The notes: a model not told the origin generated them from the letters alone. 15,187 nucleotides of DNA from JBBIGV01 sp037447335 (GCA_037447335.1 JBBIGV010000077.1:1-15187), one strand, 5' to 3'; counted from the first letter of the stretch, positions 6,700-15,076 are shown. Made by a program: numbers and translations.

Positions 6700-7572
6700 C
6701 TAATCTTTCATAAGTAATTGAAGAGCAGATCGAACTGCTTCAACAGGCATTTCCCTGCCTGTCCATAATTCAAAAGCTTTTGCTGCCTGATGAATAAACA
6801 TGCTGCTTCCGTCAATTGTAACAGCACCCTGTGCTGATGCCATTTGCAGCAGTTTACTTGGAGATGGATTATAGATGAGATCAAATACAATCTGTCCTTT
6901 AACAAATGCTTTGGGTGAAGTAATAAGCGTGTCATCGGTTAATGGTAACATTCCAACCGGAGTAGCATTCACAATTAATTTTGAATCTGTTAACCAATCA
7001 ATATTAGAGTCTGAAAAAAGTTCACCCGTCTTAATAGCACTGAATTTCATTGCACTTGAAAAGTGATTTTTCAGAGTATCGGCTTTCTGTTCAGTTCTGT
7101 TCAGAATGAAAATTTTTTTCGGTCTGAAATACCGTATTAATGCATACACAACCGCCCTCGCAGCCCCGCCTGCTCCAATAACCGTAACATTCTCATCTGC
7201 GATGTCTTGCTTATACGGCAGCAATGTTTCCTGCACACCAAATACATCAGTATTGCAGCCGGTAAGTTTTCCCAGATCATTTACTACGGTATTTACAGCA
7301 CCTACTACAGAAGCTTCATCAACAATAAAATTCAGATAAGGTATTATCTTTTCTTTGTGAGGTATAGTTACATTGTAACCCAAGATACCGAGTGCAATCA
7401 TACCATTAAGAGCATTTTTAAGCTGTGAGGAAGGAACGTCAAATGAAAGATATATCAGGTCCAGCTTTGTTAATTCGATAGCTACATTATGAATAAAAGG
7501 AGAATAGCTATGTTTTATCGGATGCCCGATAACACCAATGACTTTAGTTTTATTGTTGTAATTATTTTTCAT
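6700..7572 (-). CDS. aroE: Shikimate dehydrogenase (NADP+)
   Basis: Shikimate 5-dehydrogenase (EC 1.1.1.25) reduces 3-dehydroshikimate to shikimate with NADPH in the chorismate pathway. At 290 residues it is slightly longer than E. coli AroE (272). Family residues are present: SYS at 22-24 and NVTIPHK at 67-73 with catalytic Lys73, NTV (94-96) and NTD (107-109) with the catalytic Asp109, Rossmann loop GAGGAA (133-138), and NRT (158-160), the NADP-preferring motif. The C-terminal half has DLIYNPSPSKLL and DGSSMFIHQAAKAFELWTG, where Gln262 contacts substrate in the family. It lies 69 bases downstream of the TPR gene on the same strand without an obvious terminator, so cotranscription is possible. 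The start has no strong Shine-Dalgarno site, but no better start lies before the GVIGHPIKHSYSP block. Confidence 0.96.
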   Translation of the reverse strand: MKNNYNNKTKVIGVIGHPIKHSYSPFIHNVAIELTKLDLIYLSFDVPSSQLKNALNGMIALGILGYNVTIPHKEKIIPYLNFIVDEASVVGAVNTVVNDLGKLTGCNTDVFGVQETLLPYKQDIADENVTVIGAGGAARAVVYALIRYFRPKKIFILNRTEQKADTLKNHFSSAMKFSAIKTGELFSDSNIDWLTDSKLIVNATPVGMLPLTDDTLITSPKAFVKGQIVFDLIYNPSPSKLLQMASAQGAVTIDGSSMFIHQAAKAFELWTGREMPVEAVRSALQLLMKD

Positions 7573-7641
7573 TAACAGAATTTAATTGAATGACACCAAT
7601 AAAAGACAAAGAAAATAATCCCGAAGAGAAAACGAACTAAT

Positions 7642-9060
7642 TCAGTTTTCTCCCAGCAATTTTTTGAACAGCCGGGAAGTTTTTATTTCAGGATAGTCTT
7701 TAGCGAACTCGATCCGTATAGCAGGATCAATAGCAAAAGCATTTCTGAGGCTTTCAACAGCTTCCTGAGTTCTGCTCAAAATAAAATTGACTTTTGCTTT
7801 ACCGTAATATGAATTAGCATCCAGCGGATTAAGTTTTATGCATTCGTTAAATGAATTAAGAGCTTCAAGCCAGTCACCCATTTCCAGGCAGGTTTCGGCG
7901 AGGTTGAACCATATTTCATGATTATCGGGATCAATCTTTAATGCCTGCCTGTAGCTGGCAGAGGCTTCTCTTAATTGCCCAAGCGAGTACTCCAGATCAG
8001 CTTTGGCAAACCACGCATCAACATTATCCTGTGAGAGTGAAATAGCCTTGTTAAAATCCTTTAGCGCAAGGTGAAACTTTCCAACAGCATCGTAACAATA
8101 ACCGCGGGCAAGATAGGCTTCATAATATTCTTCATTAAGCCGGATAGCTTCAGAATAAAATTTGATTGCGTTGATAAGGTCGCCAAGCTCTTCGTAAATA
8201 TTCGCTATATTAAAACAGGAGGCTTCATCATGCGGATCAATCTCATATGATTTACGAAAACATTCGATTGCCTGCTGCATTCTGCCAAGGTCTGCGAGTG
8301 CATTTCCTTTATTGAACCATGAACTGGCTAAATTTTCATTCAATGCAATTGAAAGATCGTAATTATCTATTGCTTTTTCCAACTGGTTAAGCTTTGCATA
8401 AACAACACCCCTGTTGTAGTAGCCGTTGGGATTGTAAGGTTCAAGCTCAATAAATTTGTCATAAACACTTAAAGCTTTTTTGTTCATATCCAGATTTTCA
8501 TAACAAAAGCCAAGTTCATACCAGGCATCAGAAAACTCGGGATAAATGTTAATTGACTGGTTAAAATATTCAATTGCTTCTTCAAAAAAACCGCGCCGCT
8601 GGAAAATTATACCAAGGTTAAATAATATTTCCTCATTATTTGGATCTGATTGCAGTGCGAGTTCAAGAGTTTCTTTTGCCTGCGAGTACAGACCAAGGTT
8701 TGCTTCTGCTTCAGCTTTATCAATCAGCGCTTCGCTATCGCCGGGATTTAATGAAATAGCTTTATTATAACAATCAATGGCTTCATTAAAACGGAACAAG
8801 GAGTTAAGGATCACTCCCTTTCTTACCCAATAGTCCGAATTATAAGGAGCAACCTCAAGAAGATGGTTTACAAAAAAGAGTGCGTCATTATATCTTTCAT
8901 TTTCTATGCAGATATGGATCAATTCATCCAGTGAATCAAGAATATTATAGATTCCACCGTTGTTTATAATTGACCTGTGTTTAATTATTTCCTGATTCAG
9001 ATTTTCATTCTGCTCAGAAAAATTCTCATCGCTGCTGAAATGAGATTCGAAGAATGACAT
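7642..9060 (-). CDS. Cytoplasmic tetratricopeptide-repeat protein with 12 tandem repeats
   Basis: The 472-residue protein is almost entirely TPR. After an acidic, Asn/Glu-rich N-terminus of about 45 residues, twelve units follow at an exact 34-residue period with no insertions, from about residue 46 to about 450. They carry the TPR pattern (for example WFNKGNALADLGRMQQAI and EIDP or LNP at unit ends). A short basic tail ends in FKKLLGEN. There is no signal peptide or membrane segment, so it should act in the cytoplasm as a protein-binding scaffold or superhelix. No enzymatic domain is attached and the partner is unknown. The start is supported by AAGGA 10 bases upstream of the ATG. It is followed by aroE on the same strand, and a palindrome plus TATAAT-like site lies upstream (9114-9135). 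Confidence 0.88.
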   Translation of the reverse strand: MSFFESHFSSDENFSEQNENLNQEIIKHRSIINNGGIYNILDSLDELIHICIENERYNDALFFVNHLLEVAPYNSDYWVRKGVILNSLFRFNEAIDCYNKAISLNPGDSEALIDKAEAEANLGLYSQAKETLELALQSDPNNEEILFNLGIIFQRRGFFEEAIEYFNQSINIYPEFSDAWYELGFCYENLDMNKKALSVYDKFIELEPYNPNGYYNRGVVYAKLNQLEKAIDNYDLSIALNENLASSWFNKGNALADLGRMQQAIECFRKSYEIDPHDEASCFNIANIYEELGDLINAIKFYSEAIRLNEEYYEAYLARGYCYDAVGKFHLALKDFNKAISLSQDNVDAWFAKADLEYSLGQLREASASYRQALKIDPDNHEIWFNLAETCLEMGDWLEALNSFNECIKLNPLDANSYYGKAKVNFILSRTQEAVESLRNAFAIDPAIRIEFAKDYPEIKTSRLFKKLLGEN

Positions 9061-9113
9061 TAAGGATAATTCCTTTTATTTCTTAAATACTGAGAAAAAT
9101 CTATTACTAATAT

Positions 9114-9135
9114 ATTATAAAATCAAGTTGATTTT
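9114..9135 (-). promoter_or_regulatory. Possible promoter/operator of the TPR gene
   Basis: On the minus strand a TATAAT (9114-9119) follows directly on a perfect 8-base inverted repeat with a 1-base centre: AAAATCAA / TTGATTTT, 9119-9135. The palindrome would occupy the spacer between the -10 and -35 positions, a common operator location. No good -35 box is visible, and such an AT-rich palindrome could be chance. The site is about 55 bases before the start codon. Confidence 0.35.
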
Positions 9136-9230
9136 AACAGTGTTATTACCTATAGGAAATGTGCACTAACATAAATTTTTAGGTGAAAAAACTGTACCAG
9201 AGGCAAAATCACCTGCATCACGAAATTTGA

Positions 9231-9268
9231 AATAAAAAAGCCGCTGATATTCCCAATATTCAACGGCT
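9231..9268 (-). terminator. Rho-independent terminator after sucC
   Basis: On the minus strand AGCCGTTGAATATT (9268-9255) pairs with AATATCAGCGGCT (9251-9239) around a GGG loop, with one bulged A and one G-T pair. A T run, 9238-9233, follows. It sits 28 bases after the sucC stop. Confidence 0.9.
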
Positions 9269-9296
9269 CATCAAAAAGAATAAGTGTTAAACAGAA

Positions 9297-10511
9297 TTAA
9301 TTACTTAGAACAGCAGTAACCTTTTCAGCAGCTTCACTTAGGCTTTGTGCTACTTCAAAATTAAGTTCGGATTGGTTCAGTAATTCAGCAGCTTCAACAG
9401 CATTAGTACCTTCGAGCCTTACTACTATCGGAACACTTACGTGCATTTCTGTCGCTGCGTCAATTACACCCTGAGCCACCCTGTCACATCTTACAATTCC
9501 GCCGAATATATTAATCAGAATAGCTTTAACATTAGGATCTGATAAAATTATCTTGAAACCATTAGATACAGTTTCTTTACTTGCACCGCCGCCGACATCC
9601 AGGAAATTAGCCGGTTCGCCGCCTGCCAATTTAATTATATCCATAGTTGCCATTGCAAGACCAGCACCATTTACCATACAGCCAACATTACCATCAAGCT
9701 TTATATAGTTCAGGTTATATTTTGATGCTTTAATTTCAAGCGGATCTTCTTCATCAAGGTCGCGATAAGCTTCGATGGTTTTTTGACGGTAAAGTGCATT
9801 ATCATCGAAATTCATTTTAGCATCAAGTGCAATTACACGATTATCATTTGTTATCACAAGCGGATTTATTTCCAGCAGTGATGCATCGGTTTCTTCGTAA
9901 GCCCTGTAAAGTGCGGAAATAAACTTAACGAAATTTTTGAATGCATCCCCGGTTAAACCAAGCGCAAATGCAAGTATTCTTGCCTGGTAGGACTGAAATC
10001 CTACTGCCGGATCAATCCAAACCTTAACGATTTTTTCAGGGGTTTCCTCTGCAACTTTTTCGATTTCAACTCCTCCTTCGGTAGAAGCCATAATAACATT
10101 CATTGATACAGAACGGTCAAGCAGAATACCAAGATAAAGCTCCCGATCAAAATCCAGCCCTTCGGCAATAAAAATTGTTTTAACTATCTTTCCTTCTGAC
10201 CCCGATTGATGGGTTACTAACAGATTCCCAAGAATTTTTTGTGCATAGTCTTTTGCCTTTTCAACAGAAGTAGTGAACTTCACTCCTCCCTCAAGCACCA
10301 CTTCGTTCCGGTTAGAAGGATTGTAAAGAATTCCTTTCCCTCTTCCGCCGGCGTGTATCTGCGCTTTAACAACGTACTGGTTTATTCCTCTTTCCTGTAA
10401 CTGAGCAATAGCAGACTCGAATTGCGAAATGTCTTTGATCGCTATACCATCCTGAACTGGAAGGCCGGATTTCTTTAAGATTTCTTTTGCCTGGTATTCG
10501 TGAATTTTCAT
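9297..10511 (-). CDS. sucC: Succinyl-CoA ligase (ADP/GDP-forming) subunit beta
   Basis: SucC pairs with SucD to interconvert succinyl-CoA plus phosphate plus NDP with succinate plus CoA plus NTP in the TCA cycle (EC 6.2.1.4/5). The 404 residues begin with the hallmark MKIHEYQAKEILKKSG. They carry the ATP-grasp nucleotide-binding segment AGGRGKG (54-60), EINPL (214-218) for metal binding, the GNVGCMVNGAGLAMATMD block (274-291), VGGGA (306-310) and GGIVRCD (337-343). It is a little longer than E. coli SucC (388), as is common in Bacteroidota. AAGGA lies 6 bases before the ATG. The partner sucD is not in this window: the upstream neighbour is P5C dehydrogenase and the downstream one a TPR gene, both separated by terminators. 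sucC therefore appears to be transcribed alone. Confidence 0.96.
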   Translation of the reverse strand: MKIHEYQAKEILKKSGLPVQDGIAIKDISQFESAIAQLQERGINQYVVKAQIHAGGRGKGILYNPSNRNEVVLEGGVKFTTSVEKAKDYAQKILGNLLVTHQSGSEGKIVKTIFIAEGLDFDRELYLGILLDRSVSMNVIMASTEGGVEIEKVAEETPEKIVKVWIDPAVGFQSYQARILAFALGLTGDAFKNFVKFISALYRAYEETDASLLEINPLVITNDNRVIALDAKMNFDDNALYRQKTIEAYRDLDEEDPLEIKASKYNLNYIKLDGNVGCMVNGAGLAMATMDIIKLAGGEPANFLDVGGGASKETVSNGFKIILSDPNVKAILINIFGGIVRCDRVAQGVIDAATEMHVSVPIVVRLEGTNAVEAAELLNQSELNFEVAQSLSEAAEKVTAVLSN

Positions 10512-10558
10512 GAATGTTCCTTATTAATTGCTGTTAATTTCTGTTAAAATATTGTAGT

Positions 10559-10575
10559 ACGATTTTCCGAATCGT
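10559..10575 (-). promoter_or_regulatory. Short inverted repeat upstream of sucC
   Basis: ACGATT (10559-10564) and AATCGT (10570-10575) form a 6-base inverted repeat with a 5-base spacer, about 48 bases before the sucC start. A CTGTTAA direct repeat lies between it and the gene. It could be an operator or a minor hairpin. Nothing identifies a regulator. Confidence 0.25.
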
Positions 10576-10616
10576 TATTGAAAATTTTGAAAGTATTATT
10601 AGTGATTACCCGAACA

Positions 10617-10650
10617 TAAAAGATCATTCCGGCAAAAACCGGAATGATCT
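10617..10650 (-). terminator. Terminator after P5C dehydrogenase gene
   Basis: A perfect 12-bp stem, AGATCATTCCGG (10621-10632) with CCGGAATGATCT (10639-10650), encloses a 6-base loop. Read on the minus strand it lies 10 bases after the stop codon. Only a short T tract, TTTTAT, follows, so termination may be less complete than at the sucC hairpin. Confidence 0.75.
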
Positions 10651-10660
10651 CAGAAAGAAT

Positions 10661-12208
10661 TTATATTTTTTCGCTCATTGTTTTAGCCTGAAGGAAGAGC
10701 AGCAAATAATCTCTTCCGCCGGCTTTTGAATCTGTACCCGACATGTTGAATCCGCCGAACGGGTGCCCGCCAACTAACGCGCCCGTACACTTACGGTTAA
10801 AGTAGAGATTACCAATGAACAATTTTTTTTTTGCTCTTTCAATTTTTTTGCGATTCCTCGTATAAACAGCTCCGGTTAAACCATAAATTGTATTGTTGCA
10901 TATGTTAATCGCATCGTCATAATTTTTTGCTTTAATGACTGCAAGCACAGGACCGAAAATTTCTTCCTGCGATATGCGTGCATCAGGTTTAATATCAATT
11001 ATTACTGTTGGAGCAAGGTAGTATCCCTCATCATTTATTTTGTAACCGCCATTAATAAGTTTTCCTTCCTGCTTACCGATTTCCATGTATTCCATAATAG
11101 ATCTTTCAGCGCTGGCGCTGGCAACAGGACCCATTTTGTAGTTTTCTTCAGCAGGACCGACCTGGATTTTATCAACTTCGTCCTTCAGTTTTTTAACAAA
11201 TTCTTTATAGACTGACTGATCAACTATTGCACGCGAACAAGCTGAGCACTTTTGTCCCTGGTAACCGAAAGCAGATGAAACAACACCTTTAACAGCTTCA
11301 TCAATATTGGTTTCACTATCAACAATAATACTGTCTTTACCACCCATTTCAGCAACTACTCTCTTTAACCAGATTTGACCTGGCTGAACTTTAGCTGCTA
11401 ATTCGTTTATGTGAATTCCAACTTCCATTGAACCGGTGAATGCAATAAAACGGGTTTTAGGATGTCCAACTATTGTATCACCAACTTCGCCGCCTGAACC
11501 CGGCAGGAAATTAAGTACACCTGCCGGCAATCCTGCTTCCTTCATAATATCATAAAATAGCTTACCCATCATTGGTGTGTCGCTGGATGGTTTTAGTACA
11601 ACAGTATTTCCTGTTACTATTGCAGCCGAAGTCATTCCTACCAGTATAGCGAACGGAAAATTCCAAGGCGGAATAACAACTCCAACACCGAGCGGAATGT
11701 AAACAAGCTCGTTCTTTTCACCTTTCACGGGAGTGATAGGCTGTTTGCCTGCATACCTTAGAGCTTCTCTGCCATAAAATTCAAGAAAGTCAATTGCTTC
11801 TGCTGTATCAGCGTCAGCTTCAACATAATTCTTACCGGCTTCAAGTATCATCCAGGCATTTATTTCATGTCTTCTTCTGCGGGTAATTTGCGCGGCTTTG
11901 AATAAAATCGATGCTCTTTTTTCTGCGGGGACATAACGCCACTCATCAAATTTTTTGAAAGCTGTTTCGACAGCCAGTTTTGCGAGTTCAGAACTTCCTT
12001 TGTAAAAGGCTGCAACAATCTCGTCTTTTTTTGATGGATTTACTGAATTGAATGTTTTATCGGTTATATATTTTTTACCGCCGATAATTATCTCATAAGT
12101 TTTTCCTAATTTTTTTCTGACATTTTTGATAGCTTTTTGCTGTAATTTAACGTCACTTTTCTTGGTAAAATCACAGATAGGCTCATTCTTGAATGGTTTC
12201 ACTTTCAT
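10661..12208 (-). CDS. rocA: L-glutamate gamma-semialdehyde (1-pyrroline-5-carboxylate) dehydrogenase
   Basis: This NAD(P)-dependent aldehyde dehydrogenase (EC 1.2.1.88) oxidises glutamate semialdehyde, in equilibrium with P5C, to glutamate, the last step of proline and arginine/ornithine catabolism. The 515-residue length and the N-terminal extension before the ALDH core match the stand-alone RocA/PruA form. Catalytic features are Asn183 (PWNFP), Glu287 (VAEMGGKD), nucleophile Cys321 (GQKCSACSR) and Glu416 (EEIFGP). The family-typical end is GGHPFGGFNMSGTDSKAGG, containing the P5CDH-characteristic SGTDSKAGG. No PRODH domain is fused and no putA-like gene is adjacent. AGGAG lies 7 bases before the ATG. 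It is transcribed divergently from the acyl-CoA synthetase across 228 bases and followed by its own hairpin terminator. Confidence in this subfamily over a generic aldehyde dehydrogenase is high. Confidence 0.94.
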   Translation of the reverse strand: MKVKPFKNEPICDFTKKSDVKLQQKAIKNVRKKLGKTYEIIIGGKKYITDKTFNSVNPSKKDEIVAAFYKGSSELAKLAVETAFKKFDEWRYVPAEKRASILFKAAQITRRRRHEINAWMILEAGKNYVEADADTAEAIDFLEFYGREALRYAGKQPITPVKGEKNELVYIPLGVGVVIPPWNFPFAILVGMTSAAIVTGNTVVLKPSSDTPMMGKLFYDIMKEAGLPAGVLNFLPGSGGEVGDTIVGHPKTRFIAFTGSMEVGIHINELAAKVQPGQIWLKRVVAEMGGKDSIIVDSETNIDEAVKGVVSSAFGYQGQKCSACSRAIVDQSVYKEFVKKLKDEVDKIQVGPAEENYKMGPVASASAERSIMEYMEIGKQEGKLINGGYKINDEGYYLAPTVIIDIKPDARISQEEIFGPVLAVIKAKNYDDAINICNNTIYGLTGAVYTRNRKKIERAKKKLFIGNLYFNRKCTGALVGGHPFGGFNMSGTDSKAGGRDYLLLFLQAKTMSEKI

Positions 12209-12317
12209 TAATATACTCCTGTTAAATTTGTTCTAAAATCACATCAAAAATTACTGCTTTTGCCTCTGATAAGCAATTTAAACCCGCCCAAAAACCACTT
12301 TATTTCAATATCTTATG

Positions 12318-12339
12318 GGAATTTGTGATGTGGAATTCC
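12318..12339. promoter_or_regulatory. Inverted repeat in the divergent rocA/acyl-CoA synthetase intergenic region
   Basis: GGAATT (12318-12323) and AATTCC (12334-12339) form an inverted repeat with a 10-base spacer, between the two divergent genes. The layout (short arms, about two helical turns end to end) would suit a dimeric regulator. A second small repeat, CATAA / TTATG (12409-12413, 12421-12425), lies just before the ribosome site of the plus-strand gene. Both could be chance. Confidence 0.3.
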
Positions 12340-12436
12340 TGAAGACTAAATGGTGACGGTCTATTTTGCATTTCAATTTTTATCCGTATTATTAGAAAAA
12401 TAAAATCTCATAAGTTCACTTTATGTCGGAGTTGAA

Positions 12437-14248
12437 ATGGCATTATTAAAATACTGCAGAACAATACCTGAACTTTTCATTTTTCTCTGGAAGGAATACG
12501 GAAAAGATATTGAGCGTCCGCTAATGATGAAAAAAGTTGGTGACGAATACAAAGGAATCAGCTATAAAGAATTTGGCGAACAAACAGAAAATTTTGCTGC
12601 CGGTCTTGCAAGCCTTGGTGTGAAAAAAGGAGATAAAATTGCAATCATTTCCGAGAACAGACCAGAGTGGGTTTATTCCGATATGGCTATTCTCTCATTA
12701 GGGGCTATTGATGTTCCTCTTTATCCTTCGTTGACATCTGATTCAATTGAATTCATCCTGAATAATTCAGAATCAATAGGTGTGATTGTTTCAAATAAGT
12801 TTCAGTTAAACAAAATTCAGAAGATTTTGGACAATTGCCGGAATGTAGAGTTCGTCATAGTAATGGACGATGCAGATGCGGCTGTTGAAAACAATAAGGT
12901 ATATTCTTTCTCTCAGGTTCAGAATGCAGGTATGGAATTCGGCAAAGAAAATCCCAGCTATGTAATGAACCAAATTCTCAATGTGGAAGAGAATGATCTT
13001 TGTACTATTATTTACACCTCCGGCACAACAGGCGAACCCAAAGGTGTTATGCTTACGCATAAAAATATTTTATCTAACGTAACTGCCGCACTGGAAGTCT
13101 TTCCGATAAATAAAGATGATATTTTTCTTTCCTTTTTACCTTTGTGCCATATATTCGAAAGGATGGGAGGCTATTATACCGGTTTTTCATCCGGCGGGAT
13201 GATCTGTTTTGCAGAAAGCATTGAAGCAGTTGCTCAAAATATGACGGAAGTAAAACCTACTATTATGACTGCCGTACCACGACTTTTTGAACGAATCTAT
13301 TCTAAGGTAATTAAGAATATTGAATCCCAGCCAGCATCAAAACAAAAAATATTTTTCTGGGCAGTTAATACCGGAATGGAATATTCAAAGGCAAAGAAAT
13401 CCGGCAGAATGCCGCTTGTTTTGTCTTTCCGATACAAATTGGCTAATAAGCTTGTTTATAAGAAGCTGCACGAAAAGATGGGCGGCAGTATGAGGTTTTT
13501 TATTTCCGGAGGTGCAGCACTTCCAAGAGAAATCGGGGAGTTTTTTGAAGCTGTGGGTATACTTATCCTTGAAGGCTACGGGCTTACAGAATCTTCGCCT
13601 GTTATTTCCGTAAACAGGATTGATGATTATAAATTCGGTACAGTTGGAAAGACGTTTCCAAACGTTCAGGTTAAAATTGCATCGGATGGGGAAATACTTG
13701 CAAAAGGGCCCAACATTATGCAAGGTTATTATAAAAACAAAAAGGAATCTGAAGCGACCGTAAAAGATGGCTGGCTTTATACCGGCGATATAGGAATGTT
13801 TGATGCAGATGGTTTTTTGGTAATTACAGATCGTAAGAAGCATCTTTTCAAAACATCAGCAGGAAAATATATCGCACCTACTGCAATCGAAAGTTTATTT
13901 CTTACAATTAAATATATTGATCAGTTTGTTGTTATTGGCGATAAAAGGATGTTCCTGAGCGCTTTAATTGTTCCTGATTTTGAGGCACTGAAAGAATACG
14001 CTGACTCAAATAAAATTCAATACTCGGATGAGGCAGACCTGGTTAAAAAGCCGGAAATTTATGAACTGGTAGAAAAAGAAATGGGACGAATGCAGAAGAA
14101 GCTTGCTAATTATGAAAGAGTCAGAAAATTCATATTGCTTGATAAACCTTTTACCATAGATTCCGGAGAGATAACTCCAAGTATGAAAATTAAACGCGAT
14201 TTTGTGGAAGAACGTTATGCACATCTGATTGAGGAAATGTACTCGTAA
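12437..14248 (+). CDS. fadD: Long-chain acyl-CoA synthetase (AMP-forming)
   Basis: This ANL-superfamily adenylating enzyme activates fatty acids to acyl-CoA with ATP (EC 6.2.1.3), for beta-oxidation or membrane lipid remodelling. At 603 residues it belongs to the long FAA1/ACSL-type group often found in Bacteroidota and is longer than E. coli FadD (561). Core motifs in order: P-loop YTSGTTGEPKG (193-203), FLPLCHIFERMGGYY, GGAALPREIGEFFEAVGI, GYGLTESSP (380-388), GWLYTGD (445-451) with the ribose-binding Asp451, and the hinge DRKKHLFKTSAGKYIAP (465-481). A C-terminal lysine in SGEITPSMKIKR is the probable adenylation lysine. No signal peptide or transmembrane segment is seen. GGAG lies 5 bases before the ATG. 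Chain-length preference cannot be read from sequence. It is a single-gene unit, convergent with the phosphatase gene. Confidence 0.93.
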   Translation: MALLKYCRTIPELFIFLWKEYGKDIERPLMMKKVGDEYKGISYKEFGEQTENFAAGLASLGVKKGDKIAIISENRPEWVYSDMAILSLGAIDVPLYPSLTSDSIEFILNNSESIGVIVSNKFQLNKIQKILDNCRNVEFVIVMDDADAAVENNKVYSFSQVQNAGMEFGKENPSYVMNQILNVEENDLCTIIYTSGTTGEPKGVMLTHKNILSNVTAALEVFPINKDDIFLSFLPLCHIFERMGGYYTGFSSGGMICFAESIEAVAQNMTEVKPTIMTAVPRLFERIYSKVIKNIESQPASKQKIFFWAVNTGMEYSKAKKSGRMPLVLSFRYKLANKLVYKKLHEKMGGSMRFFISGGAALPREIGEFFEAVGILILEGYGLTESSPVISVNRIDDYKFGTVGKTFPNVQVKIASDGEILAKGPNIMQGYYKNKKESEATVKDGWLYTGDIGMFDADGFLVITDRKKHLFKTSAGKYIAPTAIESLFLTIKYIDQFVVIGDKRMFLSALIVPDFEALKEYADSNKIQYSDEADLVKKPEIYELVEKEMGRMQKKLANYERVRKFILLDKPFTIDSGEITPSMKIKRDFVEERYAHLIEEMYS

Positions 14249-14276
14249 GAAGCAGAGCCAGAATGAATTTGCAGTT

Positions 14277-15044
14277 TCAGCATCGGGACAAAATATCAAT
14301 CATTGCGTTATGAATTTTTCCATTTGAAGCAAGCATACGTGTGGAAAAGATAGTCATTTCACTGCCATCAAAGTCAGTAACTTTTCCATTTGCTTCCTCA
14401 ACAATTAATTGTCCTGCACAGATATCCCATGGATGCAGATAGACTTCCCAAAAACCGTCAAATACTCCTTTAGCAAGGTAACAGAAATCAATTGCGGCAG
14501 AGCCAAGCCTCCTCATACCCCTGGAAGCACGTGTTAGCGCTTCAAACTTTGCAAACGCATTCTCGGGATTTTCTTTTATATTATAAGGAAAGCCGGTAAC
14601 CAGCAGACTATGCGAAAGCCTGCCATTAGTACTAACTGTTATTTTCTTTCCATTCGCATATGAACCACTTCCCTTTTCGGCAAAGTAAATAATATTCTGC
14701 ATAACATCATAAACAACACCGGCTATAGTCTCCCTATTTTTTTGCAATCCAATTGAGACTGAAAATACTGGTAATCCATGTGCAAAGTTCGTGGTTCCAT
14801 CAAGCGGATCAATTACCCACGTATATTCAGAGTTTTTATGATATTCTCCGGTTTCTTCAACCAGGATGTTATGCCCGGGAAATTTTTTCTGAATGAAGTT
14901 CATTATCAGTTTTTCTGATGCTTTATCAATATCCGTTACCAGGTTCGAATCATTTGTTTTAAACTCAACATTAAATTTATTTCCGAATCCTTCGCGTATT
15001 ATTTCACCGGCTTCCTTTGCAATTTCAATAATATTTTCAATCAT
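14277..15044 (-). CDS. suhB: Inositol monophosphatase family phosphatase
   Basis: This Mg2+-dependent, lithium-sensitive type phosphatase of 255 residues has the length of SuhB/IMPase proteins. Metal-site residues are all present: Glu63/Glu64 (VEETGE), the WVIDPLDGTTNF signature at 76-87 with Asp79 and Asp82, and Asp207 in HPWD. GSAAIDFCYLAKGVFDGFW is another family block. Substrates in this family include inositol-1-phosphate, histidinol phosphate, fructose-1,6-bisphosphate and PAP, so the physiological substrate is not settled. The 3' neighbour is the convergent acyl-CoA synthetase, 28 bases away. The frame stays open upstream to a TTG at 15071, but ATG 15044 is chosen because MIENIIEIAKEAGEII matches the usual start and a GGA lies 7 bases upstream. 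Confidence 0.92.
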   Translation of the reverse strand: MIENIIEIAKEAGEIIREGFGNKFNVEFKTNDSNLVTDIDKASEKLIMNFIQKKFPGHNILVEETGEYHKNSEYTWVIDPLDGTTNFAHGLPVFSVSIGLQKNRETIAGVVYDVMQNIIYFAEKGSGSYANGKKITVSTNGRLSHSLLVTGFPYNIKENPENAFAKFEALTRASRGMRRLGSAAIDFCYLAKGVFDGFWEVYLHPWDICAGQLIVEEANGKVTDFDGSEMTIFSTRMLASNGKIHNAMIDILSRC

Positions 15045-15068
15045 ATTTAATCCGCTGTTTTTAACACT

Positions 15069-15076
15069 CAAATATA
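15069..15076 (-). promoter_or_regulatory. Possible -7 promoter element of the phosphatase gene
   Basis: On the minus strand TATATTTG matches the Bacteroidota TAnnTTTG element, 24 bases before the ATG. No TTTG or TTG lies at the proper distance upstream, so it is a half match. The remaining bases to the window end (15077-15187) show no gene. Confidence 0.3.

Noticed and set aside
10621..10650. Perfect 12-bp inverted repeat as a possible mobile-element end or repeat-array unit
   Set aside because: It occurs once, directly after a stop codon, with a T tract on the proper strand, so a terminator explains it.
13385..13843. 152-residue minus-strand open frame
   Set aside because: It is antisense to the acyl-CoA synthetase motifs GYGLTESSP and GWLYTGD; its sequence looks like a random Phe/Ile/Cys-rich shadow.
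14006..14299. 97-residue minus-strand open frame spanning the end of the acyl-CoA synthetase gene
   Set aside because: It is antisense to the conserved C-terminal domain and overlaps the end of the phosphatase gene; no domain is seen.
15045..15071. TTG start nine codons upstream for the phosphatase gene
   Set aside because: The extra residues (MSVKNSGLN) are not typical of the family, and the TTG overlaps a possible promoter element.
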